Assembly (NCBI GenBank): GCA_026709365.1
Contig: JAPOTD010000070.1
Coordinates: 1-64,000, forward strand
DNA: 64,000 bases
DNA from: Gammaproteobacteria bacterium
GTDB lineage: Bacteria > Pseudomonadota > Gammaproteobacteria > Pseudomonadales > Azotimanducaceae
Direction: 5' to 3'
Positions 46,002 to 54,702 of the stretch are shown piece by piece. Below the pieces are notes generated by a model that ran no database searches, had not been told where the DNA came from, and was given only the letters and a program-made list of their open reading frames with translations. Made by a program: the position numbers and the translations under genes. Position 1 is the first letter of the stretch, and each line of letters starts with the position of its first letter.

Positions 46002-47009
46002 TTGCCGCCGAGGCTGAACAAATCCCAATTGCTGGGCGTTGTCGAAGCGGCCATCCGCGACGGCGGATGGAACTACCTACATCTGACGGAGCCTGGGACT
46101 CATCCTGCACAGTATCAGGTGTACCGTGGAGACAGCAGCTACGCAGTAAGGGTTTACATTTGGAATCTGACGCACGGTGGCCGGAATCGCCCGGATGACG
46201 AGTGGCGAATACAAGCAACAGGCGTCAGCCGTTTCGCGCGCGAGCCGGGTGGCAAGACGTTGATCCTTGGTTGGCGACCCGACCTCGGCGTGTTTGCTGG
46301 ATTCGATGCGGGGCGCCACAGTGAGCGATTGGGGGCCTCACCGTCGATCCAGTTGCGCGAGGCGGCGCTGAAGCAAGCAGCCGTTGACGGGCTCGCCGTA
46401 TCCAATAAGGGTAGTGGGGAATTGGCGATCGCCTTTCGGCCAGATCTCCTAGCGGCGTACTTGGACAATCTGGAGTCGCTGCACGAGTGCGGTCGTCTTC
46501 CGGCTGACTTCCATGTGCTTACCCGGATTGCGCACGACCCCGACGGAGTTGATGATGACGAGGTGGTGCAGGAAATCGAAGACGAGCATCGTCGCTATGC
46601 GGTGCTTGCAACCAAGCGTGCGCTCAGGGACGGTGGCTTCCGCCATAGGGTTCTCACCGCGTACGGGCAGCGATGCGCGATGTGCGGCATTCAGCTAAAG
46701 CTCCTCGACGGCGCTCACATCCTTCCGGCCAAGCACCCGCAGAGCACTGACCGCACGCACAATGGAGTCGCGCTGTGCGCGTTGCACCATCGTAGCTATG
46801 ACAACGCCTTGGTCACATTTGACGCGGGGTTCGAGACGCATTTGAACGACTCAATGATCGATGACTTGAGGACGGAGAACCTCGTAGGGGAGCTGGAACG
46901 ATTCAAACGAGAGTTGCGCCCGATTCTGTGGTTGCCGCCGGATCGACGTGACCGGCCCTTGAAGCGCTTCGTCGAAATGGCGAATAGCTATCGTGGTTGG
47001 AGGCTTTGA
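46002..47009 (+). CDS. HNH endonuclease, probable type II restriction enzyme
   Basis: A protein of 335 residues. The C-terminal HNH motif is complete: CAMCGIQLKLLDGAHILP, HNGVALCALHHRSYDNAL, with two Cys pairs for structural zinc. The N-terminal ~200 residues (YQVYRGDSSYAVRVYIWNLT...GRNRPDDEWRIQ) match the recognition part seen in HNH-type restriction enzymes. The start is TTG 46002, with AAAGG upstream. It follows the methyltransferase by 18 bp, so together they form a compact R-M operon. Confidence 0.83.
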   Translation: MPPRLNKSQLLGVVEAAIRDGGWNYLHLTEPGTHPAQYQVYRGDSSYAVRVYIWNLTHGGRNRPDDEWRIQATGVSRFAREPGGKTLILGWRPDLGVFAGFDAGRHSERLGASPSIQLREAALKQAAVDGLAVSNKGSGELAIAFRPDLLAAYLDNLESLHECGRLPADFHVLTRIAHDPDGVDDDEVVQEIEDEHRRYAVLATKRALRDGGFRHRVLTAYGQRCAMCGIQLKLLDGAHILPAKHPQSTDRTHNGVALCALHHRSYDNALVTFDAGFETHLNDSMIDDLRTENLVGELERFKRELRPILWLPPDRRDRPLKRFVEMANSYRGWRL

Positions 47010-47051
47010 AATGCTCCCCAGAGCTTGCTCCACATGAGTGTCTGACATTTG

Positions 47052-49121
47052 CTAACGCCCCCGCAGCCAGCGTCGCGGGGGCCTAATCCGGGTGTCGAGG
47101 AAGTCCTCCGTCAGCTTTCGATCCAGGGCAATCTGGCCTGCGGAGCTCGCGGTGTCGTCGAGCAGCCAATCGGGGATATCGGCGCGGGTGCGGCTGAATT
47201 CGATCGCGGAGACGGAGACCAGGATGCGGTTTCCGCTTAGGGTCCAACAGCCCGCTTCCGGACGCCGCGCCGCTTGGTGGCGGTCTGGGCCGAGCAGGTT
47301 GCGCAGGTACAGCCGCGGGCGCTCAAAAGCCCGCTCCTGGTAGCTGGCGAGGGTCATGGGGACGCACCAGTCAGGCTTGGGCGTGCCCGACGGCAAGTGC
47401 TCGTCGATCAGTTCGCACAGAATCGTTGATGAGAGATTGAGTGCGTCGATGGCATCCACCTCCGGCCTTTTGACGGATTGGGGTGTGCCTTCGGCATCGT
47501 TCTGAGTGCTTTCCAAGGCCGCTGTCGCCCGCTTCAGATAGGTTCTGTAGAGTGCTGTGCTCATCCGGTCGCGGATTTGCGCCACCGACCGCTGCAGGCT
47601 CCGCCGTGCTTGGGTGTTGTCGCCCGGCAACGCGGTTCGCGTGTAGATCATCAGGCAGCGCTTGACGATCTCCGGCTTGAAGCTGCGGGCATCGGCGTTC
47701 ATCGAGAGCGCGAAGCAGGGGTACTCCGCGTAGGGAATGGTCTCATCCTTGATAATCTCGTCCGCATAGCGGTTGAAGCGGTCGCGGGTCACGTCGTCGA
47801 ACACGACGGGAAAACGCTTGTAGGCCTGCTGCAAAGCCCGCAGTTTGCCCGGCGTGAAGTCCTGGGTGTCCACGATGCGCGGATAGCTGAACATGGATGC
47901 CATCAGGGCTTCCACCAAGCTGGTCTTGCCGCAGTTGCTCGAACCGTAGAGCACTGCGAACAGCGGCTGGTCGAAGCTGAAGGCGTTGGCGCGCAGGGCG
48001 GCGTTGCGCAGGTCGCACATGAGCGGGGCCATGTAGAACCAGCACATGAAGGCGAAGTAGTCGCGCTGCAGGCGCGGAACGTCGCCGACGAAGCCGTTTT
48101 CGTAGTTGGCGAAGAATGCCAGCCACTGTTCAACGTCGCTGCGCACTTGCTCCGGGTCGGCGTCGAGAAGCAGGGGTTCGTCGCAAAGCACAAAGCCGCG
48201 GTCGCGGCGCGACAGATAGGTGTTGGGCCCGGATTCCGCCTCTCGTGAGCGGACGATTTGCAGAATCTGCTTGACCAAGCGCGGCTTGATGCGCAAGCCG
48301 CCGCTGCGGTCCGGGCGAACGTCCGCAAGCCCTCGGCGGAAGACCGGTTTGAGCTTCTCCACGCGGGCGGTGATCTCCGGCACCGAATAGCCTGCCTCCT
48401 CGGCAGACTCAGTCGGCACGAAGAGCGTGGTGCCCGCCTCCTTCGATTGGGCTTCAACCAGTGCTGGCGTCTCCTCGATGCGTACGCTTTCGGTTTCCTG
48501 ATCCCCTTGCGCGAGCTTCAGTTCGCTGGTGGCGGCGTCGCGCACCGCCTCATACTGCGCCAGATAGTGGTTCCACGCAGTCTTGTCGTCATCGAAAACC
48601 ACCAAGGTCTCCGCCTGGCGCCCGGAGAAGGCCCGTTCCGACAAGTTCGCGGAGCCGACGATGACCCGACGCTTGCCATCGGCCTCAAGCAGGTAGATCT
48701 TGGCGTGGGCAATGCAGTCCTTGACCACAAAGAACCGCACTTCGCCTTCGGCAACGCGTTGGTAGATGCTTTGCTGAACGGCTGATCTGGTGGCGGCGCC
48801 CGATCCCCGGACGCCGATGATGGCGTTGGAAAGCCGCTCACGGGCCACGGTTTGAAAGGACAGGATGGAAGCGGCCTCCCTGGAGACAATACCGCCGTGG
48901 CCGAAGACGCACTCGAAATCCTCGAAGTCCTGCTGCGCCACGAGGTCGGCGATCATTGGGATGCTGGTCGTGTAGGTGAGCGCCTTCATGGACCGATAAC
49001 CGGCGAAGTAGCTAAGGTCGAATGCAGCCACCGACTCCGCGTTGGCCCGCACCACGTTCAGCGCACGGCGTCTGACCGTGGACTCTGGGTCATCGAACAT
49101 CAGGCTTTGATGATCATCCAT
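47052..49121 (-). CDS. PLD-type nuclease domain fused to P-loop (SF3-like) ATPase
   Basis: A protein of 689 residues. The N-terminal third has a single phospholipase D/HKD site: HAKIYLLEADGKRRVIVGSA, NLSERAFSG (about residues 138-166). The middle/C-terminal part is a P-loop ATPase with LYGSSNCGKTSLVEALM (about residues 394-410) and KRFPVVFDDVTRDRFNRYAD as Walker B, giving an SF3 helicase-like look. PLD nucleases joined to ATPases are a recurring anti-phage architecture. It lies 24 bp after pgeF, at the position held by clpB in E. coli, and faces the R-M operon convergently. No named system recognised. Confidence 0.8.
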   Translation of the reverse strand: MDDHQSLMFDDPESTVRRRALNVVRANAESVAAFDLSYFAGYRSMKALTYTTSIPMIADLVAQQDFEDFECVFGHGGIVSREAASILSFQTVARERLSNAIIGVRGSGAATRSAVQQSIYQRVAEGEVRFFVVKDCIAHAKIYLLEADGKRRVIVGSANLSERAFSGRQAETLVVFDDDKTAWNHYLAQYEAVRDAATSELKLAQGDQETESVRIEETPALVEAQSKEAGTTLFVPTESAEEAGYSVPEITARVEKLKPVFRRGLADVRPDRSGGLRIKPRLVKQILQIVRSREAESGPNTYLSRRDRGFVLCDEPLLLDADPEQVRSDVEQWLAFFANYENGFVGDVPRLQRDYFAFMCWFYMAPLMCDLRNAALRANAFSFDQPLFAVLYGSSNCGKTSLVEALMASMFSYPRIVDTQDFTPGKLRALQQAYKRFPVVFDDVTRDRFNRYADEIIKDETIPYAEYPCFALSMNADARSFKPEIVKRCLMIYTRTALPGDNTQARRSLQRSVAQIRDRMSTALYRTYLKRATAALESTQNDAEGTPQSVKRPEVDAIDALNLSSTILCELIDEHLPSGTPKPDWCVPMTLASYQERAFERPRLYLRNLLGPDRHQAARRPEAGCWTLSGNRILVSVSAIEFSRTRADIPDWLLDDTASSAGQIALDRKLTEDFLDTRIRPPRRWLRGR

Positions 49122-49145
49122 GGTGATGCCGCCCCCGGGAACCTT

Positions 49146-49886
49146 TCACTGTGCCATCCACACAACCGTTGCCATGCGGCCGGTGGGGCCGTCCCGTCGG
49201 TGGGAATAGAAATGGGCGTTGGACCAAGTGCAAATGCGCTCACAGGCGATGCGCTCGACGCCAGCTTGGCGCAGCAGCCACTCCGCGAGCGCAAAAAGGT
49301 CCAAGCGCCACTTGTCCGGCTCGCCCGCAGCACGGAAAAACTGCTCATCGAGGGTTTCGGACGTGGCGGCGAGCACGGCGGCGTGGACATCCATCCCCAC
49401 TTCGTAAGCCTTCGGGCCGATGGCCGGGCCGATCCAAGCGGCAAGCGTTGCGTCAGGGCTGACGCTGCGCATGGCCGCAGCCAAGTTCCGGATCACGCCG
49501 CCGGCCAGCCCGCGCCAGCCGCCGTGGGCGGCGCCGATGCATCGGCCATCGGCGCTGGCCAGCGCCACCGGCACGCAGTCCGCGGTTTGGATCGCCAGCC
49601 CAATCCCAGGCTCGGTGGTCCAAACGGCATCCGCTTCGGGTTGCGGGCCTATGGAGTCAGCATGGGCGCAAACGCAACGGTCGCCGTGAACTTGCTTGAG
49701 CCACTGCAAGCGGCCGATATTGCCGATCGTGGCGGTTTCGATCAAGCGTCGGCTGGCGGCCACGTCCGCCGGGGCTTGGCCACTTCGGTTGCCCACGTCG
49801 AAGCCGCGAGTGGTTGTAAGCGCGTGAACGCCGGGTGGTGCGGACCAATCCGCCTTGATCCAGCCAGCGCTTGGATCAGTGTTCAT
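49146..49886 (-). CDS. pgeF: Multicopper-type purine nucleoside phosphorylase / polyphenol oxidase (YfiH family)
   Basis: A protein of 246 residues. TADCVPVALASADGRCIGAAHGGWRGLAGG contains the Zn-site Cys and His motifs (TADCVPV; AAHGGWRG), and the first His is in QVHGD. The E. coli homologue edits peptidoglycan precursors and can act on nucleosides. ATG 49886 overlaps the rluD stop by 11 bp, the classic rluD-pgeF pair. Confidence 0.93.
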   Translation of the reverse strand: MNTDPSAGWIKADWSAPPGVHALTTTRGFDVGNRSGQAPADVAASRRLIETATIGNIGRLQWLKQVHGDRCVCAHADSIGPQPEADAVWTTEPGIGLAIQTADCVPVALASADGRCIGAAHGGWRGLAGGVIRNLAAAMRSVSPDATLAAWIGPAIGPKAYEVGMDVHAAVLAATSETLDEQFFRAAGEPDKWRLDLFALAEWLLRQAGVERIACERICTWSNAHFYSHRRDGPTGRMATVVWMAQ

Positions 49887-50856
49887 CGCCGCGAGTCTCC
49901 GCATCCAAGGTGAGCACGGCCAGCAGTTCGCTCATGTCCTTGGGCAAGGGTGAACGAAACTCGCAGCGTTCGCCAGTCTCCGGATGTTTGAAGGCCAGCT
50001 CGTGCGCATGCAGGGCTTGGCGCTGAAAGCCGCGAACGGTGAGCACCACTTCGGGGTGCGGCGCTCTTGGCAGTCGTCCCCGGGCACCGTAGCGGCGATC
50101 GCCGACCAACGGATGGCCGATGCTGGCAAGATGCACTCGGATCTGATGCGTACGCCCAGTTTCGAGCTCGGCGGAAACGTAGGTGTGCGCCCGAAAGCGC
50201 TGCTTGACGCCAATGCGGGTGCGCGCCGGACGGCCATCGCCCCGCACCCGTTGCCGAGTGCGGTGGTGGGGGTCGCGCCCGATGGGCTTGTCGATGGCTT
50301 GGCCACCGGTCATGACCCCCTCGGCGATGCCTAGGTAGCGGCGCGCAATCCGATGCTGGGCAACCGCTTCGGCCAGCCGCCGTTGCGCCAGCCGAGTGGC
50401 GGCGACCACCAGCAGTCCGGAGGTGTCCTGGTCAAGGCGGTGCACGAGGCCGCCGCGGGGCAGTTCGACCTGTCCCGGGCGATGGTGCAGCAGGCCGTTG
50501 ACCAGCGTTCCGTCGGGGTTGCCGGCGCCGGGATGCGCCACCAGCCCGGCGGGCTTGTCGATGACCAGCAGTTGGTCGTCTTCGTACACCACGTTGAATG
50601 CCACCGGCTGCGGGGTGGCCCAGTCCTCAGCCGGGGTGGCTTCCGGCGTCAAGGTGAGGCGCTGACCGGCGCTGAGCTTGCGGTTCGGCTTGACGGCCTC
50701 GCCGTCCACCAGGAGCGCGCCGCTCTTGATCCAACGGCTCAGCAGCGCCCGGGAGTGCATGGCGAACAGCCGCGCGGCAACCCGATCGGCTCGCTCGCCG
50801 GCCAGTTCGCCGGGGACTCCCGCTTCCACCGCCTCGTCGGTCTGAACCTGATCCAT
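49876..50856 (-). CDS. rluD: 23S rRNA pseudouridine synthase RluD
   Basis: A protein of 326 residues. An S4 RNA-binding domain (RADRVAARLF...SRWIKSGALLVDGEAV) precedes the catalytic domain with GGLVHRLDQDTSGLLV, whose Asp is the nucleophile, and LETGRTHQIRVHLASIGHP. It modifies U1911/1915/1917 in helix 69 of 23S rRNA. ATG 50856 is taken from family length; bamD is divergent, the same order as in E. coli and Pseudomonas. Confidence 0.95.
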   Translation of the reverse strand: MDQVQTDEAVEAGVPGELAGERADRVAARLFAMHSRALLSRWIKSGALLVDGEAVKPNRKLSAGQRLTLTPEATPAEDWATPQPVAFNVVYEDDQLLVIDKPAGLVAHPGAGNPDGTLVNGLLHHRPGQVELPRGGLVHRLDQDTSGLLVVAATRLAQRRLAEAVAQHRIARRYLGIAEGVMTGGQAIDKPIGRDPHHRTRQRVRGDGRPARTRIGVKQRFRAHTYVSAELETGRTHQIRVHLASIGHPLVGDRRYGARGRLPRAPHPEVVLTVRGFQRQALHAHELAFKHPETGERCEFRSPLPKDMSELLAVLTLDAETRGDEH

Positions 50857-51005
50857 CACGCCACCTCTCGATGGCCGGAGTATTCCACAGCAGGGAGGCG
50901 TGCGGGGTGGCCATGGTGCCTCTTGGCGACGCACGGTCTCGGAGAGGGCATGGAAATCATGGGGAAATAGGATAAATTAATGGCTTTTGCGGAGCCGCCG
51001 ATCAC

Positions 51006-52061
51006 ATGCTGGCCAGTACCCTCGACCATCGTTTCACGGCGGGCTGTCGGCGCCTGTTCGTCCTTGGCGCCCTGCTGGCCGCGGTTGCCGGCTGCTCCTG
51101 GATGCCGTTCGTCGGCGGCAAGGACAAGGATGGGGGGGACGAGGACGTCAACGCCACCGAGCAGATGCTCTACCGCAACGCCCAGCGCAGCCTGCGGGCC
51201 GGGAACTACGAGCGCGCCATCACCGCCCTGGAGCGCTTGGAGGCCCGCTTTCCCTTTGGGCGTTACGCTGAGCAGGCCCAGCTGGAGTTGGTTTATGCGC
51301 GCTACCAGTCCTCCGACCACGACACGGCCCGCTTGGCGGCGGACCGCTTCATTCGCCTGCACCCGCAGCACAGCAACATCGACTACGCCTACTACCTAAA
51401 GGGCTTGGCGGCCTTCAACAAGAACCGGGGCCTGCTCGACCGGGTGTTCGCCTCCGATGTCTCCAAGCGTGACATGACCTCGGCCCAGGAGGCCTACGCG
51501 GACTTCGCCGAACTGCTGCGCCGCCATCCGCACAGCGACTACGCCAGCGATGCCATGCAGCGAATGATTTACCTGCGCAACATGCTGGCTGCTTCGGAAA
51601 TCCACGTCGCCGACTACTACATGCGCCGGGGCGCCTATGTGGCGGCCGCCAACCGGGCGCGCTTCGTGCTCGAGAACTATCCCCAGGCGGAGCCCATTCC
51701 GGAGGCGCTCATCCTGCTCGTTGAAGCCCAGTACAAGCTCGAACTGCCCACCGCGGCGAACGACACCTTAAGGGTGTTGGCGGTCAACTACCCCGATCAC
51801 CCGGCGTTCGACGAAAACGGCGATCTGATTCTTGCCGAGCGCATCCGCGGCCGTGATCGGTCCTGGACCAATCTCATGACCTTCGGCCTGATCGACCGTC
51901 CCGAAACGCCGCCGCCGCTGCGCCTGCAGCATCCGGAAGGGTTCGAACCGCCGCCCGCGCCACAACGCGCCGAAGGAGACGGACAGGCGACCGTTGCGCA
52001 AGGCAATAGAGGCCAACAAAAGAGAAAACGCGGCTGGCGCCGCTGGGTTCCCTTTCTGTAG
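51006..52061 (+). CDS. bamD: Outer-membrane assembly lipoprotein BamD
   Basis: A protein of 351 residues. The signal ends in a lipobox (LLAAVAGC, Cys at about residue 30). TPR repeats follow: AQRSLRAGNYERAITALERLE, DTARLAADRFIRLHPQHSNI, DYAYYLKGLAAFNKN, and the family sequence SDYASDAMQRMIYLRNMLA. It holds BamA in the Bam complex that inserts beta-barrels. The C-terminal ~60 residues (PETPPPLRLQHPEGFEPPPA, basic end) exceed the family norm. Confidence 0.95.
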   Translation: MLASTLDHRFTAGCRRLFVLGALLAAVAGCSWMPFVGGKDKDGGDEDVNATEQMLYRNAQRSLRAGNYERAITALERLEARFPFGRYAEQAQLELVYARYQSSDHDTARLAADRFIRLHPQHSNIDYAYYLKGLAAFNKNRGLLDRVFASDVSKRDMTSAQEAYADFAELLRRHPHSDYASDAMQRMIYLRNMLAASEIHVADYYMRRGAYVAAANRARFVLENYPQAEPIPEALILLVEAQYKLELPTAANDTLRVLAVNYPDHPAFDENGDLILAERIRGRDRSWTNLMTFGLIDRPETPPPLRLQHPEGFEPPPAPQRAEGDGQATVAQGNRGQQKRKRGWRRWVPFL

Positions 52062-52104
52062 CGGATGTGGCGCAGCGAACCCGCAGCTTGCCGGAGACCT
52101 GAAG

Positions 52105-53112
52105 TTGGAGGGCATCAACGAGGCGAAGGTCACCGCTTGGCTGGTCGAGCGCATCGACGGCCTGCAGCCCCCGCTGCAATTTTCGCTGATTGCCGGCGGC
52201 CATTCGAACCTCACCTATCGCTTCGTTGATCAAGCGGGCACCGCCTGCGTTTTGCGTCGGCCACCGCTCGGCAACGTGCTCGAAAGCGCCCATGACATGG
52301 GGCGTGAACATCGGATCATCGCCGCCCTGCAGGATTCGGAGGTGCCCGTTGCGCCCGCGCTGGCGCTTTGCACGGACGCGGCGGTGAACGGCGCTCCGTT
52401 TTACGTCATGGGCTATGTCGAGGGTGCCGTGCTGCACGATGCGGGAGGCGCCGAATCGGTTGCGGAGCCTGACCGGCGCCAACTTGGCCTGCACGTCATC
52501 GAAGTGCTCGCCCGGCTGCACGGCATCGACCCGGATCAGGTGGGCCTAGGCGATCTGGGACGCAAGGCGGCCTACTTGGCCCGCCAGCTGAAACGCTGGA
52601 ACCGGCAGTGGGAGGCTTCCAAGACCCACGAAATCCCGGAAATGGAGGAGACCTCCCGCATTCTGGCCGAAACCATGCCGGAGCAAGTGGGCGCCGCCAT
52701 CGTCCACGGCGACTACCGACTCGGCAACATGATCGTCGGCGGGGGGGCGATCCGGGCGGTGCTCGATTGGGAACTCTGCACACTTGGCGATCCGCTGGCG
52801 GACGTGGGCTACCTTCTGAACTCCTGGGTTCAGCCCGAGGAAGGCGTCGCTGATCCGGCCCCCCCGACCGCGGCCGGGGGCTTCCCGTCGCGGGAGGCCA
52901 TCAGCCAACTCTACGAACGGCGCACCGGCCGGTCCCTCAGCGCAATCAACTACTACCGCGCCTTCTCCCACTGGCGCCTGGCCGCCATCGGCCAAGGCGT
53001 GTACAAGCGCTACTTGGTGGGCGCCATGGGCAGGCAGGACGGCATCGACTTGGACGCTTACCGGGAAAGCGTGCGCAGCCGCGCCCAAGCGGCGCTCGCC
53101 TTGCTGGGTTGA
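52105..53112 (+). CDS. Aminoglycoside phosphotransferase-family protein (ACAD10-like)
   Basis: A kinase-fold protein of about 335 residues. FSLIAGGHSNLTYRFVDQAG is the nucleotide-binding loop, VLRRPPLGNVLESAHDMGRE follows, AIVHGDYRLGNMIVGG is the catalytic loop, and AVLDWELCTLGDPLADVGYL the metal-binding DxE region. This subgroup is usually linked to acyl-CoA metabolism rather than antibiotic resistance. TTG 52105 with GGAG 8 nt upstream is preferred; the frame otherwise runs into bamD, which ends 43 bp earlier. Confidence 0.88.
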   Translation: MEGINEAKVTAWLVERIDGLQPPLQFSLIAGGHSNLTYRFVDQAGTACVLRRPPLGNVLESAHDMGREHRIIAALQDSEVPVAPALALCTDAAVNGAPFYVMGYVEGAVLHDAGGAESVAEPDRRQLGLHVIEVLARLHGIDPDQVGLGDLGRKAAYLARQLKRWNRQWEASKTHEIPEMEETSRILAETMPEQVGAAIVHGDYRLGNMIVGGGAIRAVLDWELCTLGDPLADVGYLLNSWVQPEEGVADPAPPTAAGGFPSREAISQLYERRTGRSLSAINYYRAFSHWRLAAIGQGVYKRYLVGAMGRQDGIDLDAYRESVRSRAQAALALLG

Positions 53113-53423
53113 GGGGGGGAGGGCTTAGGAAGGAAGAAAGGCGTGTCAGCAAGGAGGAACGGAGGAACTGCTGAATGCAACTTCATTGCTTTTGAGGGAA
53201 GGACACTTGAAGGGAGGATCGCTTCAAAGTTGCTTGCACGCCTAGAAATGGGAACTGAGGCCATTTTGTACAGTACAAGTAGCTTGTCAAGCCTTTTTTG
53301 TCGTTTTGTAACGATTTTGTTCAGTATTTGCTCATTAAAATTGGCTGGCCTTGGAACGGCGATTCACTGGCGTCAAGGGCGCAGGCAGCCGATGGACGAT
53401 CTCCCTTTGCTTGGCAGGTGGAG
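53113..53423. other. AT-rich convergent interval with promoter-like and TTGTAC-type sites, no clear gene
   Basis: The central ~80 bp (53263-53340) are far more AT-rich than the surroundings and contain TTGTAC-A-GTACAA (a perfect palindrome) and a second TTTTGTTCAGTA. A 97-residue open frame crosses it but shows no family resemblance. Binding sites of this TTGTACA kind are recognised by MlrA/LitR-type MerR regulators, and such a gene ends right here. No terminator hairpin is evident. Confidence 0.4.
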
Positions 53424-54305
53424 TCACGGCCTGTGAAAGGCTTCGAGTGCTTCTTCGAGCCGAGCCCGAGCGTGGGTGGCTTCGCGCTGGGCCTGCCGAT
53501 AGAGGACGGCATTGGCCACCGTGGCGTCATCGGCCCCGCCGCAGTCCGCGGTGTAGTCGGCAAAGGCGTTCAATTGCGAGATCAGTTCCACCAGATGCTT
53601 CGGGCAGTGGCTGGGGTCCGTGCTGCCTGCGGCGATGGCGATCAGTTCCGCGTCGCTGAAGCGCCGTTCGGCCATGCCGTCAGCCTTTAGCGGCCGCCCG
53701 CTGGCGGGGGTGCAGGCCTGCTCGATCTCAGGCCAGGTGACGGGCCACCGAAGAATCTCCACATTTGCCTGCGCCGCTCGTCGCAGGTACTTCTCAGCAG
53801 CGAAGTGATAGACCACGACGATCTGGGCATTGCCCAATTTTTCCCTAATCACTTCAATGGATTGAGTGGTTAACGTCGGCAATTGAACGACGATGGCGTC
53901 GAGCTTCGGCAGACGCGCGGCAGCAGTGAAGGCGACCATGTTGGCCCATTGCGCAGCGAGCGCCAGTTGGGAGTCCTTGCCCCGCTGATGGGCGAGAACG
54001 CTTAGGTTGGGGCCAATGACGCCCACTCTGGGCAAGGGCGGCGCAATGGCAAGGGACTCGGTTTGCCGGGCACCGAGCTGCTCGTTGGTCAGGCGCGCCA
54101 AGCTCGAGATCGGCTGGCCTTGGTCGATTAGCTGCTTGATGCGCCGCAACCGTTCGAGCTGCTCACCGCTGTAGTAGCGCGTCCGGCCTTCACGATGCGC
54201 CGGGCTGAGACCGTAGCGTCGCTCCCACGCCCGAAGCCGCTCCACCGCAATACCCGTCAGGCTGGCTGCGCTGCCTATCCGGTAAAGATCGTGTTGAGCA
54301 TCCAC
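53424..54305 (-). CDS. MerR-family regulator with extended C-terminal domain
   Basis: A transcription regulator of 293 residues. YRIGSAASLTGIAVERLRAWERRYGL, then EGRTRYYSGEQLERLRRIKQLIDQGQPIS is the MerR winged helix of the MlrA/CarH/LitR branch. The C-terminal ~200 residues have the layout of a B12-binding-like domain (GPNLSVLAHQRG; AIVVQLPTL; AQIVVVYHFA), but the DxHxxG cobalamin motif is missing, so it probably does not bind B12. GTG 54305 is inferred; an upstream TACAAT with TGGACA 16 bp before it may be its promoter. Confidence 0.85.
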   Translation of the reverse strand: MDAQHDLYRIGSAASLTGIAVERLRAWERRYGLSPAHREGRTRYYSGEQLERLRRIKQLIDQGQPISSLARLTNEQLGARQTESLAIAPPLPRVGVIGPNLSVLAHQRGKDSQLALAAQWANMVAFTAAARLPKLDAIVVQLPTLTTQSIEVIREKLGNAQIVVVYHFAAEKYLRRAAQANVEILRWPVTWPEIEQACTPASGRPLKADGMAERRFSDAELIAIAAGSTDPSHCPKHLVELISQLNAFADYTADCGGADDATVANAVLYRQAQREATHARARLEEALEAFHRP

Positions 54306-54489
54306 CCAATAGCGTCCTGGCGAGATTTTGAACAGGACGAATTGTACGCCGTCCAACGGATCTGTCCAGATTCTGTTCAGGTCAAGCGGAGTGGGCGCAC
54401 AACGCCGGTATCCAGCGCCTTTGAGGCGCCTCCGTACGCCGTGATTCCGGAGCATCGCGCCCGCTCCGCACGCGCAGTACCTGCGGGCG

Positions 54490-54669
54490 GGTAGTGGCTC
54501 AGTTTGAATCACGTCGTCTTGATTCTGTCGAGGGCGGGACGCCCTCGCTCCGGGGGTCTCCACCTGAGGTGGGCACCTCGCCCCGGAGCGAGGGCATCTT
54601 GCCCTCGCAGTGACGCCTGTCAGAGCGCCAGCCGCTCAAGCCCAGCCAAAGTCAAACTGAGCCACTACC
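54490..54669. mobile_element. MITE-like element with perfect 18-bp terminal inverted repeats
   Basis: GGTAGTGGCTCAGTTTGA (54490-54507) and its exact complement (54652-54669) bound 180 bp. The interior carries nested hairpins (CGAGGGC..GCCCTCG; CTCCGGGG..CCCCGGAG). No coding capacity. No clear target duplication is visible: flanks are CTGCGGGCG and TAAACGC. It sits in the divergent MerR-rpoD interval. Confidence 0.85.
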
Positions 54670-54702
54670 TAAACGCACTGGAACTTGATCCATGCAACGG
54701 GA

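Noticed and set aside
53143..53436. 97-codon frame over the AT-rich patch
   Set aside because: Composition shifts midway and the end overlaps the MerR gene; no family resemblance.
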